A stretch of DNA of 53,402 nt from the IMG/VR virus record IMGVR_UViG_3300035659_000019, positions 1 through 53,402 of that record. One strand, written 5' to 3'. Shown here in pieces: positions 38,793-47,863 of this stretch. Numbering within the stretch: the first letter of the stretch is position 1; every line of letters starts with the position of its first letter. The notes beneath the pieces are model-generated. The model saw nothing but the letters and a program-made list of their open reading frames with translations, searched no databases and had not been told where the DNA came from. A program made the translations under genes and the position numbers. The DNA is from a virus.

Positions 38793-40354
38793 ACTATCTC
38801 CACATCTGTTATGCTATCTGGTACTGTGGGCGTGATCTCTAGAACCTGTTGCTCCACTAGATAGCGGCTGAGCTCGATAAATTCTGCTCCCGCCTTTAGC
38901 GTGTCGTCTGATACTAATTGATCAGGAAGTCCGATGAAGTCTGCCCACTTACCCACTGGGCACGTTGCTAGAGGAATCGGTACGTTAGAAGCCTGAGACC
39001 AAACGTTGTCGAACTTGTCTATCTGAAGTTCGGTTGCGGTAGGCTGTGCATAGATAACCAACTTCCGTTCTCGCGTTACCGTCGCTAAATAGCGTAGGCC
39101 ACCACTAGTTCCTGTTTGCATTAGCTCACTAAGTATTGTACCCACCCCCTGCTCGCCACTTCGATAAGGATTGCCGTAGACGCCACTAGAGGGGCTGACC
39201 TCGACCCCAGTGAAGAACGGGGCATAGCTACCCGAGAGCATGCTAGATATCTGTAGTGATGTCTCCTCGACCACGTTAAGTGTAAACAATAGGTCAGCAT
39301 CAGTGGCGAGTGCTTGCCAAGAGCCGCTCTTATAAACGCGACATACCCCGTCCGTATAGCCCAGGGCGTTGTTTGCTAGTACGGAATAGTAGTTTACGTC
39401 ACTCGTCGATCCAGTACGCTCGGCAACGACCCAGTACAGTACGCCTACAGTGAGCCCAGAACGTGTGAGTACCTTTACAACCCAAGCGTACTGCTCACTA
39501 AGTGAACTCCCTACGAACGTAGTCGAGACGATCTCCGTGCCAGGCACACCCGCATTATCGTTGCAAATACTATACTTGACGCTGTCGACCGGAGCCTTGA
39601 CCTTCTTTATGTGATAGCTCATTGTGTCGACAAACCAAGTGCCTGCGACCGTAAGCTTGAAACCTTGTGCAACCTTTACTACGGATCCTGCAGCAGCCTT
39701 ACCAAAGGCGATCTCTTGCGTAGTTCCTGTTTGATCCTCGTACGAGGTCGAGCCTGTGGGGTGTGCATAGAGTTGCCAGTTCAAGGTTGAGTACCACCCC
39801 TTGCAGGTTAGAAGAGCGGATAGACTGCCCCCCTCAGAGGTGCCGGACTGTATCTGCCGTACAGGAAGCTTATATTGAGCCAAGTATAGGTTACGTTTTG
39901 CCTCCGCAACTTCGGTAAGCGCGTCGCCTATATTGTAGATTCTTTGTTTGACCCCGTAACGGGCCTGACTTGTTGCATCCTGAACGTAGGCCGTCGTTAA
40001 CTTAGTCGTAGACGATGTTTCTCCTGGCTTAAGCTCCGAGTACGTTACAGCAACCTTGTTCGCCATGCTACCAATAGATACGCTGATTGTCCATGCACCT
40101 ATGCGGATCTCAACATTGTACAGATAGCCGAACCAGACGAGCTCGCTCCGGTCGTCATAGATTCGCACAGGACTGCGTAGTAGAGTAGCAAGTCGCGATA
40201 ACGCCTCGGCAGTACCACGAGCGGAGATGGAAGCAGCTACTGGACCGCCAACGGCAGCCCACTCATACGTGTTTACCGTAAGCTCACAGCCTGTGCGAGC
40301 AATGGTCTCGGTCTTAGCGAGATCCGGGTCGCCAATTTCAACTTGGTACGTCAT
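38789..40354 (-). CDS. Minor tail protein with an inserted carbohydrate-binding-like domain
   Basis: 521 residues. The start and end are typical of baseplate-hub/minor tail proteins. The middle (about 225-340) has QGFKLTVAGTWFVDTMSYHIKKV and a following ...YSICNDNAGVPGT.. pattern, as in choice-of-anchor/jelly-roll modules that bind glycans. Sits between distal tail and fibre genes with 4-nt overlaps on both sides. Confidence 0.7.
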   Translation of the reverse strand: MTYQVEIGDPDLAKTETIARTGCELTVNTYEWAAVGGPVAASISARGTAEALSRLATLLRSPVRIYDDRSELVWFGYLYNVEIRIGAWTISVSIGSMANKVAVTYSELKPGETSSTTKLTTAYVQDATSQARYGVKQRIYNIGDALTEVAEAKRNLYLAQYKLPVRQIQSGTSEGGSLSALLTCKGWYSTLNWQLYAHPTGSTSYEDQTGTTQEIAFGKAAAGSVVKVAQGFKLTVAGTWFVDTMSYHIKKVKAPVDSVKYSICNDNAGVPGTEIVSTTFVGSSLSEQYAWVVKVLTRSGLTVGVLYWVVAERTGSTSDVNYYSVLANNALGYTDGVCRVYKSGSWQALATDADLLFTLNVVEETSLQISSMLSGSYAPFFTGVEVSPSSGVYGNPYRSGEQGVGTILSELMQTGTSGGLRYLATVTRERKLVIYAQPTATELQIDKFDNVWSQASNVPIPLATCPVGKWADFIGLPDQLVSDDTLKAGAEFIELSRYLVEQQVLEITPTVPDSITDVEIV

Positions 40355-41790
40355 ATCGCTCGTCTCCGCCTACGATAGGAAGCCTTCACGGTCATGTAGT
40401 AGTCGACCTTGAAGGTACTAGTAGCGACGTCCCAAGTAAAGTACAGTCGTTGAGTTGTATTTGGTTGGAGTACTATAGGCTGCCCGCGATATACAAAGTG
40501 TCCATAGGATACTCCTCCGTACAGCATATATACTGACTTCTCGGCACCGTCCCAAACCAATGTGGAGTTCAGGCCAAGATGATATGAATCGGCAAAGAAG
40601 TACATATATCCGTCTTCACTCTCAGTAGGCATAAGCAGGATGAAGTCTAGCGACATATCCATTGACACCGCGCCTTCACTCTTTGCATACAGCTCAAGAG
40701 TTAGCGCTTCCGGCGTCGTGCCCGCAAGCAGGTACGGAGGGATACATAGCACTCCTAGGTCGAAGGCACCCTCCCACGGTGGCTTATAGGCTACGGTACT
40801 CTGGAGGATCGTTATGCCTGCGTACGACAACTTGAACATTAGCCAGCCTGGTACGAACGCAGCACCAAAAGGAAATGCGCACACCAAGCGGAACCAACGG
40901 TTACGCATTAGTGCCGTCTGCGCACTTGTAAGGGTCCAATCTAAGATGTGCGTCCAAGACGAGAGTACACCGGTTATCCGCTCGCCTGCCAGATTGCTGA
41001 AGTTAACGTTTGCCGTGAGATCCGCAACGTAGGTGCCGTTTTTCCACGCGTAGCTTTCCGCTTCATACCTATGTATAAATGAGCTGGGTGTCCAACGTCG
41101 ATTATTGGCAACGAAGATATGCCATATACGGTTGGTGTCCGAGTTCTGGTTTAGCATCTCTAACTTCATCGGCGACGGGATCGCTCCTTTGATGTCGGTA
41201 TTTAGAATCTCGACGAAGTTATCGTGCTCTGACCCATCCATGTGTGGATAAACTGGGATACCTCCCGTTACGCGAGTCATATTTCGATTTGACAAGGGAA
41301 GCTCAGTCCAGCCTGTATCTTCCCAGAAGGGCGCACGTACTAGGATAACGGATATGTCCGAGTACTTTGAATAGCCTGCAACGCCGAACATCGTTGCTTG
41401 TGCTTCGGAGAGTCGATTTGGCGTTTGAATAAGCTGGATTGTAAAGATCTCCGATCTCCATGTAACGATCGAGCCCTCGGGCCGGATCCGAATATAGACA
41501 CGCTCTGTAAGGGAGTCGAGGTTCTGCATTGCCCTATGTAGCGCGGACTCCAGTGTTTCGCGGTTAGCATCTACTTCAGCGTTCGTAGAACCTCCTACGA
41601 ATACTCTCAGAGTGTCTGTAGCATTACCTGGCTTGGCATACTGAAGTTTCTCGCCCTCGTCGTAAATAGAAAGCTGTGACTGCGTCTGATAGGAAGGTGT
41701 AGATGCAGTGAACCCCATGAAGAAGTAGGGAGGGTTATTTAGGTTCACAATATTGCTCGCGTTGCGGTAGATATCTATTAGAGTTGTCAT
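40351..41790 (-). CDS. Distal-tail-like protein
   Basis: 479 residues following the tape measure, the normal place for Dit or a fused tail-tip protein. The N-terminal 160 residues resemble the ring-forming Dit fold; the rest is beta-rich and could be a lectin-like extension (TVAYKPPWEGAFDLGVL). Four-nt overlap with the tape measure. Confidence 0.7.
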   Translation of the reverse strand: MTTLIDIYRNASNIVNLNNPPYFFMGFTASTPSYQTQSQLSIYDEGEKLQYAKPGNATDTLRVFVGGSTNAEVDANRETLESALHRAMQNLDSLTERVYIRIRPEGSIVTWRSEIFTIQLIQTPNRLSEAQATMFGVAGYSKYSDISVILVRAPFWEDTGWTELPLSNRNMTRVTGGIPVYPHMDGSEHDNFVEILNTDIKGAIPSPMKLEMLNQNSDTNRIWHIFVANNRRWTPSSFIHRYEAESYAWKNGTYVADLTANVNFSNLAGERITGVLSSWTHILDWTLTSAQTALMRNRWFRLVCAFPFGAAFVPGWLMFKLSYAGITILQSTVAYKPPWEGAFDLGVLCIPPYLLAGTTPEALTLELYAKSEGAVSMDMSLDFILLMPTESEDGYMYFFADSYHLGLNSTLVWDGAEKSVYMLYGGVSYGHFVYRGQPIVLQPNTTQRLYFTWDVATSTFKVDYYMTVKASYRRRRRAI

Positions 41791-44700
41791 TTGCTTATCA
41801 TCATTTCATATCGTAGGCGGGTCGCAATCTGCTGGAAAGTCTTCTCGACATCCAGCTCGGTTGACATCTTTGCAATTTGTACATTTACCACCAACGACGA
41901 AGGCATCCTCGGTCCTCCTAGAGCGCCGAAGGAAGATGTCCCGAAACCAACGTAGGCATCGCGAGCGGCCTTAATCGCGCTTGCGATTCCTCTAAACGCC
42001 TTCTCTAGCGGAGGAGGGCTGCCCGGCCGGAACATCTCCGGCAGCCGATTAGCGAAGTCTTCCAACGCCTTGATCGCTGCTAGAATCAAATCGTTAATCT
42101 TCGAGATAGCGTCCCGGATCCTTTCAAACACGGTCGCTACGGGCGGAAGGATGAGCTCGGCTAGGTTCTTAAGCGTGCCACTAAGCTTGTCTAAGATCAG
42201 ACTGTGTATCTTGTCTAGTAGGGCGTGTATACCCTCTTCACCTGTAAGCGCCTTAAGGATCCGATCGAAGAGGTCCGCTACTTTCCCTAGGTAAATCGCT
42301 GCGAGATCGTGTGCTACCTTGAAGCCAGTTTTGAGGAGGGTAGCAACATTACCATAGAGAGTTAGTATATCCCTTAGCATTGGTAGATAGTCGTTCGTAA
42401 TAAAGTCCTTGATAGTCTGGAGAGCGGGCTGGAAGTGTTGATAGATCATAGTAACGTTGTCCCAGTGAGCGGTATACATCTTACCCAGCGTATCGACGAT
42501 CTTCAACAAAGGAGTCCATAGTAGCCAACCTGCCGTAGTAAGGTCGTCCCAAGATGTCTTTAGCTTCGGCAACGCCGTCTCACCGAGATCCTTTGCAAAG
42601 CCCAACATAGCACCTAGGCCGTCACTTATTCTGCTGAGCGGCTCTTCTAGCGTCTTAACGGCCGCAATCGTAAAGTCACGAAAGCCGCCGAAGTTTGTGA
42701 TCCACGCCAAGGCAAGTGCGCCGATCCCCAAGGTAAGCTCACCCACAACTACCGCTAGACCAGCTAGTACGACCAAAAGAGGCCAGACCGAAGTTGCTGC
42801 ACCTAGTATCGCCTTAGTAGCACCGCTTAACGCTGCTGTTAGTGTAATAGGGGTACCGGCTTTAGCAGCTGTACCTAGGGCAGCGGAAGCTGCAAAGATG
42901 ATAGCGAGGAACGGAGGCCCGAGCACACTAATAAGCATACCCACCATTCTGCCAACGCCAGGAGCAGCCGCCTCGACTGCTTTAAGTGCGCCTGCAAGTA
43001 GACCCGCCGTTAGCGCAGACTTCCCAAAGGTTGAAGGCCCAGGCTCAAATACTGTAAAGAGAGATTTGACAGCGCCAACGACGCCACTCTGGCCATCTTC
43101 TCCTATCAAGATCAGCTTTATTTTCTCGAGCGCAGGCTTCAGGTCTTGCTCCCACTTAGCCTTAAGCGTCGTCCATGCCTCAGGGATATGTACCTTGCAC
43201 CAGTTGTAGAGCTTTTTTAGGGCGGGTACTAGCTTCTCGTCGATGAGGATATGGATCTTATTGAACGCAGGCTTTATGTGGTCGTTATAGGCATCCTTCA
43301 CCGCTTGAAACGCTAGAGGAATCTTTGTTTCGAACCACGGGATTAGCTTGTCCCGAATGAAGTCTCTAAGACGCCCGAATGCAGGTATCACATCTTCAAC
43401 AATGAACTTGCGTAGCTTCTCGAGCGCCGGCTGTAGCTTCGTCTCCCATACTTCTTGCACCTTCGCAAACGCTAGAGGAATATGTATCTTCAGCCACTCG
43501 TATATCTTTATAATTGCAGGAACCAGCTTCGTTGTGACAAACTGCCAGAAGTCGTAGAGTGCGGGATGTAAGTGGAGCTGCCAGAAGTCGCTAACAGCCT
43601 TATACGCAATGGGAATGTTCGTTCCCACCCAAGTCGCTAGCGTCTTAATGACCGGTACGAGCTTCTCGGCAATAAATCGAGCTAGACTGTCGAACCATCT
43701 AGCAATCGCAGCTCCGCCCTCTCCGGTTAGAAAGAGATAGAAGGCTGTTACTATCTTGCCGATAAGACTAACGCCTCCAGTAACTGAGTCTTTGCCGAGC
43801 CCCGCAAGAGCATCGCCTATGACCTTGAACGAGTTCGATATCGAGGGTCCGTAGATCGTCCAGAAGTCTTTGAACGCCTTCATTAGTATAAGGAACCAGT
43901 ACTTGAGGTCGTTAAAGGTCTTTTGTACCCACTTAACAGCAGGCTGCAGTCGTCCCCAAGCAGCAATATACTTATCGAGTGTCTTGACGCCCTCTGGACC
44001 GAAGAGCCTTAGAACTACGTTGTGCAGAATATCCATGCCGCCTAACAACTCTTTGACTGCGATCTTCAGTTCGTTCCATTGGTGGATATTAATACCCTGC
44101 TTACCCATAGCAACGATCAGGCGAGCGTATTTTTCTAAGAAGGAGATCGCCTTGTCTATTGGTGCTAGCCACTTCGCAACCGCAGCACGCCATCTCTCCC
44201 CAATTTGGTCCATTGCCTTTGAGTCACGAAGCAAGACGATAAAGTCTAACAGCTTAGCGATGCGTGCAGTAATCTCGTCGATTGCAGGAAGGATTAACTT
44301 CGGCATCGAGAGAACCCATACATCGTGGAAGGTCGACTTCAGCCCTATTAGGGTCTTCGCGAGACGTTCAGCCGCTCCCGCAAAGTTTTCGTCGGCATAC
44401 TTCTGGAAGTACTTAGTAAAGTCCTCCCAGGTTATCTTCCCGGCTGCAATAGCGCGGTTGAAGTCCAAATGGGTCTTGATGTTGATGCCCATCTGCTTGC
44501 CGACATAAACGAGAACCGAGTTCAGATCGAAGCCGGCAAGGGCCAGCTGTCGAATATCGAGGGCTGTTACTTTACCTTGACGACGTATCTGCGCTAAGTT
44601 ATACGCCATACGGTCAAGCATATCATTCGACGCACCAATAGCTGCGGCATAGTTTAGGAGTGCGTCGGTCAGTTTCTTAGATTGATCTACCGAGAAGCCG

Positions 44701-45092
44701 AAGGCCATGTTCATCCGGAACACGTTCATCGTTAGCTCTACGGTATACGGCGACAGAATCGCCATCTTTGACAGCTCATCCATTAGTGCGGCTGCTCTCT
44801 CCCGAGCTTCGGGAAAGACATCCGAAACATTCTTAAGACCGTCAGAGAGTCCAACGAGCTCGCGAGCAACCAAACCTTCGAGCGTTGCTCGCATTAGCTG
44901 GAACTGTGCTGTCGCGTTAATACAGTTCTCGAAGACCGTCGAGATACCGTCGGCAATCGCGTAGAATATTCGTGAGGCAACGATACCCCCGAAAATTTGT
45001 CCTATACGAGAGAAGGACCACGCTAGGTTATTGAAGACGCCACTAGCGCGGTCCGTTCCTATAATTGAAATACTAAGGTCATAGCTAGCCAT
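41787..45092 (-). CDS. Tape measure protein
   Basis: 1101 residues, the longest gene; sets tail length. N-terminal assembly region (FSRIGQIFGGIVASRIFYA). Residues about 477-665 hold four tandem repeats of 45, 45, 53 and 46 residues with the pattern KLVPA(I/L)..LY.W...HIP.A(F/W)..V...W...L.PAL.KL. A hydrophobic region at about 690-800 may act in DNA ejection. No peptidase or lytic domain recognised. At about 1.5 A per residue the tail would be about 165 nm (inference). Confidence 0.92.
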   Translation of the reverse strand: MASYDLSISIIGTDRASGVFNNLAWSFSRIGQIFGGIVASRIFYAIADGISTVFENCINATAQFQLMRATLEGLVARELVGLSDGLKNVSDVFPEARERAAALMDELSKMAILSPYTVELTMNVFRMNMAFGFSVDQSKKLTDALLNYAAAIGASNDMLDRMAYNLAQIRRQGKVTALDIRQLALAGFDLNSVLVYVGKQMGINIKTHLDFNRAIAAGKITWEDFTKYFQKYADENFAGAAERLAKTLIGLKSTFHDVWVLSMPKLILPAIDEITARIAKLLDFIVLLRDSKAMDQIGERWRAAVAKWLAPIDKAISFLEKYARLIVAMGKQGINIHQWNELKIAVKELLGGMDILHNVVLRLFGPEGVKTLDKYIAAWGRLQPAVKWVQKTFNDLKYWFLILMKAFKDFWTIYGPSISNSFKVIGDALAGLGKDSVTGGVSLIGKIVTAFYLFLTGEGGAAIARWFDSLARFIAEKLVPVIKTLATWVGTNIPIAYKAVSDFWQLHLHPALYDFWQFVTTKLVPAIIKIYEWLKIHIPLAFAKVQEVWETKLQPALEKLRKFIVEDVIPAFGRLRDFIRDKLIPWFETKIPLAFQAVKDAYNDHIKPAFNKIHILIDEKLVPALKKLYNWCKVHIPEAWTTLKAKWEQDLKPALEKIKLILIGEDGQSGVVGAVKSLFTVFEPGPSTFGKSALTAGLLAGALKAVEAAAPGVGRMVGMLISVLGPPFLAIIFAASAALGTAAKAGTPITLTAALSGATKAILGAATSVWPLLVVLAGLAVVVGELTLGIGALALAWITNFGGFRDFTIAAVKTLEEPLSRISDGLGAMLGFAKDLGETALPKLKTSWDDLTTAGWLLWTPLLKIVDTLGKMYTAHWDNVTMIYQHFQPALQTIKDFITNDYLPMLRDILTLYGNVATLLKTGFKVAHDLAAIYLGKVADLFDRILKALTGEEGIHALLDKIHSLILDKLSGTLKNLAELILPPVATVFERIRDAISKINDLILAAIKALEDFANRLPEMFRPGSPPPLEKAFRGIASAIKAARDAYVGFGTSSFGALGGPRMPSSLVVNVQIAKMSTELDVEKTFQQIATRLRYEMMISK

Positions 45093-45318
45093 CGCCGGTA
45101 CCTCGCATTTTCGTTAGGTTATTCTCTACATCGATACAGTTCAGATGCTTAAAGACTTCAACGACGTTCTCGCCCCGAAGTTCTGAAAGCCGACAGTGGT
45201 ATACATCACGGCACAACACAAGTGTAATGTACTCCCATGGAGCAGGCACTGCTTCAGTCCAAAGATAGGCAAACAGTGCCTGCTTCAAAGTTAAGCCGGT
45301 TTCACCGACGGGGGGTTT
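45085..45318 (-). CDS. Tail assembly chaperone, downstream frame (made by -1 frameshift)
   Basis: Continuous in the -1 frame from the slippery site to 45085; about 75 residues are added to the upstream protein. The frame has no ATG with a ribosome site; the only early start would be TTG 45288. Content: ALFAYLWTEAVPAPWEY, VVEVFKHLN. As with lambda G and G-T, the fusion would recruit the tape measure during tail assembly. Confidence 0.75.
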   Translation of the reverse strand, partial: KPPVGETGLTLKQALFAYLWTEAVPAPWEYITLVLCRDVYHCRLSELRGENVVEVFKHLNCIDVENNLTKMRGTGDG

Positions 45319-45518
45319 GTGAGCTTTTCGACCTCTGCCTGCACAAGTTCCATGACTCTCGGTAGGTCCTTGATTTTCACGGCACGAGCTCCACCCTCAC
45401 TCACAACTATCCTATTGAGGATGCCCATCTGGCCATTGAAGTCACCGCCAGAGTTGTTCATCAAGTCCTGCATATCGCCGAGCGTGAGTTCAGATACGTC
45501 GATCACTAAATCAGCCAT
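45291..45518 (-). CDS. Tail assembly chaperone, upstream frame
   Basis: 75 residues, acidic, helical (DLVIDVSELTLGDMQDLMNN), ending NPPSVKPA. Lies between tail tube and tape measure, where all siphophages keep such a gene. AGGAGGTATTCCG precedes the ATG. Translation may shift at the CCCCCC run near its end. Confidence 0.8.
   Translation of the reverse strand: MADLVIDVSELTLGDMQDLMNNSGGDFNGQMGILNRIVVSEGGARAVKIKDLPRVMELVQAEVEKLTNPPSVKPA
45309..45318 (-). other. Programmed -1 frameshift site
   Basis: Minus-strand AAACCCCCCG contains two heptamers in the right phase: A AAC CCC and C CCC CCG. Slipping one base back moves ribosomes from the 75-residue frame into the open downstream frame. Position, phase and gene order match known tail-chaperone frameshifts. 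Confidence 0.75.
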
Positions 45519-45532
45519 CGGAATACCTCCTA

Positions 45533-45982
45533 CTATGCTACGACGCTCTTAGCAATCGTGACCACCTTGAGGGCGATCTCGACCGCTACGAGGTCCGCAC
45601 TGTCTGCACTACCAACGGGGTATACAGGTCGCTGAATCACGCCCGCGCTAGTAGTGAACATAAAGGTAGTTGACCCACCACCTTTTGGCGACCATCGCAA
45701 ATAGAACGGGGAGTTACCTTCATAGGCTACACGCACTATCTCCGTAACCTCTGAACCACCTTCGGTATATACAACCCGACACGTAACTCCAAGAGAAGCG
45801 CGCTTCCCTGAAGTTAGGATCGGTGTATCGCCGTCATTGGTAAAGAAGTCTGAAGTAGCACGCTCACCGCCGTCTACTGCAACGCTGTTTGCGAAGCCCG
45901 AAATGTCAGTCCACGAGGATCCGTTGACGGACATCTCAACTTTCGCATTGCGCCAGGACATACCTCCAGTAGTTTGTGCCAT
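45533..45982 (-). CDS. Major tail (tube) protein
   Basis: 149 residues, beta-rich. The start (GGMSWRNAKVEMSVNGSSWTDISGFANSV) and the strand pattern fit tail-tube proteins, and it lies directly upstream of the chaperones. AGAGAGG before the ATG. Confidence 0.8.
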   Translation of the reverse strand: MAQTTGGMSWRNAKVEMSVNGSSWTDISGFANSVAVDGGERATSDFFTNDGDTPILTSGKRASLGVTCRVVYTEGGSEVTEIVRVAYEGNSPFYLRWSPKGGGSTTFMFTTSAGVIQRPVYPVGSADSADLVAVEIALKVVTIAKSVVA

Positions 45983-45984
45983 GC

Positions 45985-46215
45985 TTATACCTCTCTAGAG
46001 AAGGGTACCGGCTCTACGGCGGCTACCTTGGGCACACCGAGCTTTACCCCTTTAGGCAAGACGGTCCCAAGATCCTCCAAGACTCCGGTAGTAAAGAGGT
46101 CGGGGTGAAGTAGCTCCTTGTCCATTTCAACTACTTCGCCTTTCACGAGTTCCCGCTGATGTTGTAGCGACCAGACAGGACCTTCGAGGACCTTGATATA
46201 AACTCTTGTACTCAT
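45985..46215 (-). CDS. Small head-tail region protein
   Basis: 76 residues, charged, no motif. Between tail-terminator and tube genes, with GGAGGCAAC upstream of the ATG. May be a structural or assembly factor. Confidence 0.6.
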   Translation of the reverse strand: MSTRVYIKVLEGPVWSLQHQRELVKGEVVEMDKELLHPDLFTTGVLEDLGTVLPKGVKLGVPKVAAVEPVPFSREV

Positions 46216-46640
46216 AACGTTGCCTCCAATCTTAACGGTATTAGTTCGAACAGGTAGGGTACACCTGCTACTACTACACGATCAACTATTGATTGCGAGT
46301 CCCAATCCACTGCGACCCAGTAATCCGTCACTTGGTGATTCTCGATGCACGTTGCAATGTAATGTTCGATGTTATCGAGCATGTCTTCTGCTTGCGCCTC
46401 AGTCCAACCCGACTCGGTATCAGAGTGTAACACGAATACATGTGCGAGAAGTACAAACGTAGCGCGCGATCCACGATTAGTGAACGCAGTACGGTTAGAG
46501 GGGCCCGAAGCAACGAAAACAACGGGTGACTCACCAGTAAAGCTAGACGCCAGGTAGTCGTAAACGTTCTGGAGTCCAGGAACTTCTGCCTTTATCAGCG
46601 AGGCCAGAAGCTTTCGTGCATTCAACCTATTTAGCCCCAT
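46212..46640 (-). CDS. Tail terminator-like protein
   Basis: 142 residues. Alpha/beta with GWTEAQAEDMLDNIEHYIA and a final strand pair, the layout of gpU/gp37-like terminators that cap the tail. Position after the HK97-gp10-like gene supports it. GGAGGAGAT precedes the ATG. Confidence 0.65.
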   Translation of the reverse strand: MGLNRLNARKLLASLIKAEVPGLQNVYDYLASSFTGESPVVFVASGPSNRTAFTNRGSRATFVLLAHVFVLHSDTESGWTEAQAEDMLDNIEHYIATCIENHQVTDYWVAVDWDSQSIVDRVVVAGVPYLFELIPLRLEATL

Positions 46641-47098
46641 ATCTCCTCCATCACTCTAATAGCCTTACTCATACCTACACCACCGAGATACAGGTGTGCT
46701 TCGCTAATAGTTCGCTGATAGAAGGCGTGTGATCCGCCGCGTGCGTGTTCATAAACACCGTAGATAAAGGGCCACATTAGCGTTGAGCCCTTTGCCCATA
46801 CTACACGCTGGTTGAGATACACGTTGCCTGTCATCTTGTGAGAGTCATACTCCCACTCGTGCGACTCTGCTAACTTACCTGACGTACCTCGGTGTGTAAT
46901 CTTAGCTGCGTAGTCTCGGGCTTCCTCTAGCATTGCCTCTATGGACTCTTTGAAGATTCCACGGTAGGTTTCGCCGTCGTTAGCCTTCTTGATCGCCTGC
47001 GCTAGCTTATAGTAGCCGGAGACCCTGAACGTAAGCTCGACATGCCTATAGGTCGCCGTTACATTCAAGTCACTAAAGATACCAGGGGTCCAGGGCAT
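46631..47098 (-). CDS. HK97 gp10-like head-tail joining protein
   Basis: 155 residues, basic and mixed alpha/beta: AKITHRGTSGKLAESHEW is the usual centre of gp10-like proteins, with a final helix MSKAIRVMEEI. Part of the connector set. Confidence 0.7.
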   Translation of the reverse strand: MPWTPGIFSDLNVTATYRHVELTFRVSGYYKLAQAIKKANDGETYRGIFKESIEAMLEEARDYAAKITHRGTSGKLAESHEWEYDSHKMTGNVYLNQRVVWAKGSTLMWPFIYGVYEHARGGSHAFYQRTISEAHLYLGGVGMSKAIRVMEEIWG

Positions 47099-47099
47099 G

Positions 47100-47426
47100 T
47101 TACTGTGCCTTCCTCTGTTCTAGTAACATGTAGAACAGCTTACCATCTGGGCACCACCAGTCGCCACAGGCCCTAATAGAATACTGAACGCTCTCGACAA
47201 CGAGAAGATCGCCTTCCTTTATGTCGTAGTCGCCAAGTGTGAACGATTGAAGTAACTCCATTGGAGTCTTAAGGCTCGCTCGTTCTATGAGATCTGGATC
47301 CGCTGGGTCCAGTGGTGTGCATCTTAGTTCCGCTACGCAAGTAGTGGGTGCGCCACGCTTGCCGCCTACTACGAGAGGTGAGCGTACTGTAGATGCAGTA
47401 ACCGTCATCGCTCTACGTATACCCAC
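47100..47426 (-). CDS. Head closure-like protein (GTG start)
   Basis: 108 residues from GTG 47426, six bases after GGAGG; it overlaps the connector gene by 14 nt. Beta-barrel-type sequence (FTLGDYDIKEGDLLVVESVQYSI), as in head-closure proteins. Confidence 0.65.
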   Translation of the reverse strand: MGIRRAMTVTASTVRSPLVVGGKRGAPTTCVAELRCTPLDPADPDLIERASLKTPMELLQSFTLGDYDIKEGDLLVVESVQYSIRACGDWWCPDGKLFYMLLEQRKAQ

Positions 47427-47796
47427 TTAGTTCCTCCGCAAGTAAAGCGTAGCCGTCATCACGGACGAGACCTACGCTAAACGCAAGGGAACCACCACCG
47501 CCGTATGCAAGACGTAGAGCCGTCGCTTGACGCTCGTATGCCTTCGCAACCTGCGAGCAGTTCTCTTTACGTGGTCCGATAGTGTAGTCCGCTTCGTTAG
47601 ACCACGCTCGTGCCAGCAGTTCACACGCCGCTGCTACTGATTGATTCAAGTCATCCTCACACTTCGTAAGGATGTACGCTATCTCCTCGTCAGTAAGTGG
47701 CGTGCGATTCGGTTTTACGCCGTTGTCCGGATCGGTGTCGTTTATTTCGAAGCGCAGCCGTCCAACTAGCGAAGTAAGGGTGTACGTAAAAGTCAT
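47413..47796 (-). CDS. Head-tail connector (adaptor) protein
   Basis: 127 residues, helical: LVGRLRFEINDTDPDN at the start, DEEIAYILTKCEDDLNQSVAAACELLARAWS in the middle, typical of gp6/gp15-type adaptors that dock under the portal. First connector after the capsid gene. Confidence 0.8.
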   Translation of the reverse strand: MTFTYTLTSLVGRLRFEINDTDPDNGVKPNRTPLTDEEIAYILTKCEDDLNQSVAAACELLARAWSNEADYTIGPRKENCSQVAKAYERQATALRLAYGGGGSLAFSVGLVRDDGYALLAEELSGYT

Positions 47797-47810
47797 TGGT
47801 TGCTCCTTCT

Positions 47811-47837
47811 GGGGGAGCCTTGCCTAAGGGCTCCCCC
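47811..47837 (-). terminator. Hairpin after the capsid gene (partial terminator)
   Basis: GGGGGAGCC and GGCTCCCCC (47811-47819/47829-47837) form a 9-bp stem in the gap after the major capsid gene; no T-run. Such hairpins often lower expression of downstream connector genes relative to the capsid or stabilise the capsid message. Confidence 0.6.
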
Positions 47838-47863
47838 ATCTTCGGGAGGAGAGAAATGCTACT

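Noticed and set aside
45085-45288. Independent gene starting at TTG 45288
   Set aside because: No ribosome site; the frame is open upstream and a slippery run is in the correct phase, so frameshift fusion is the better explanation.
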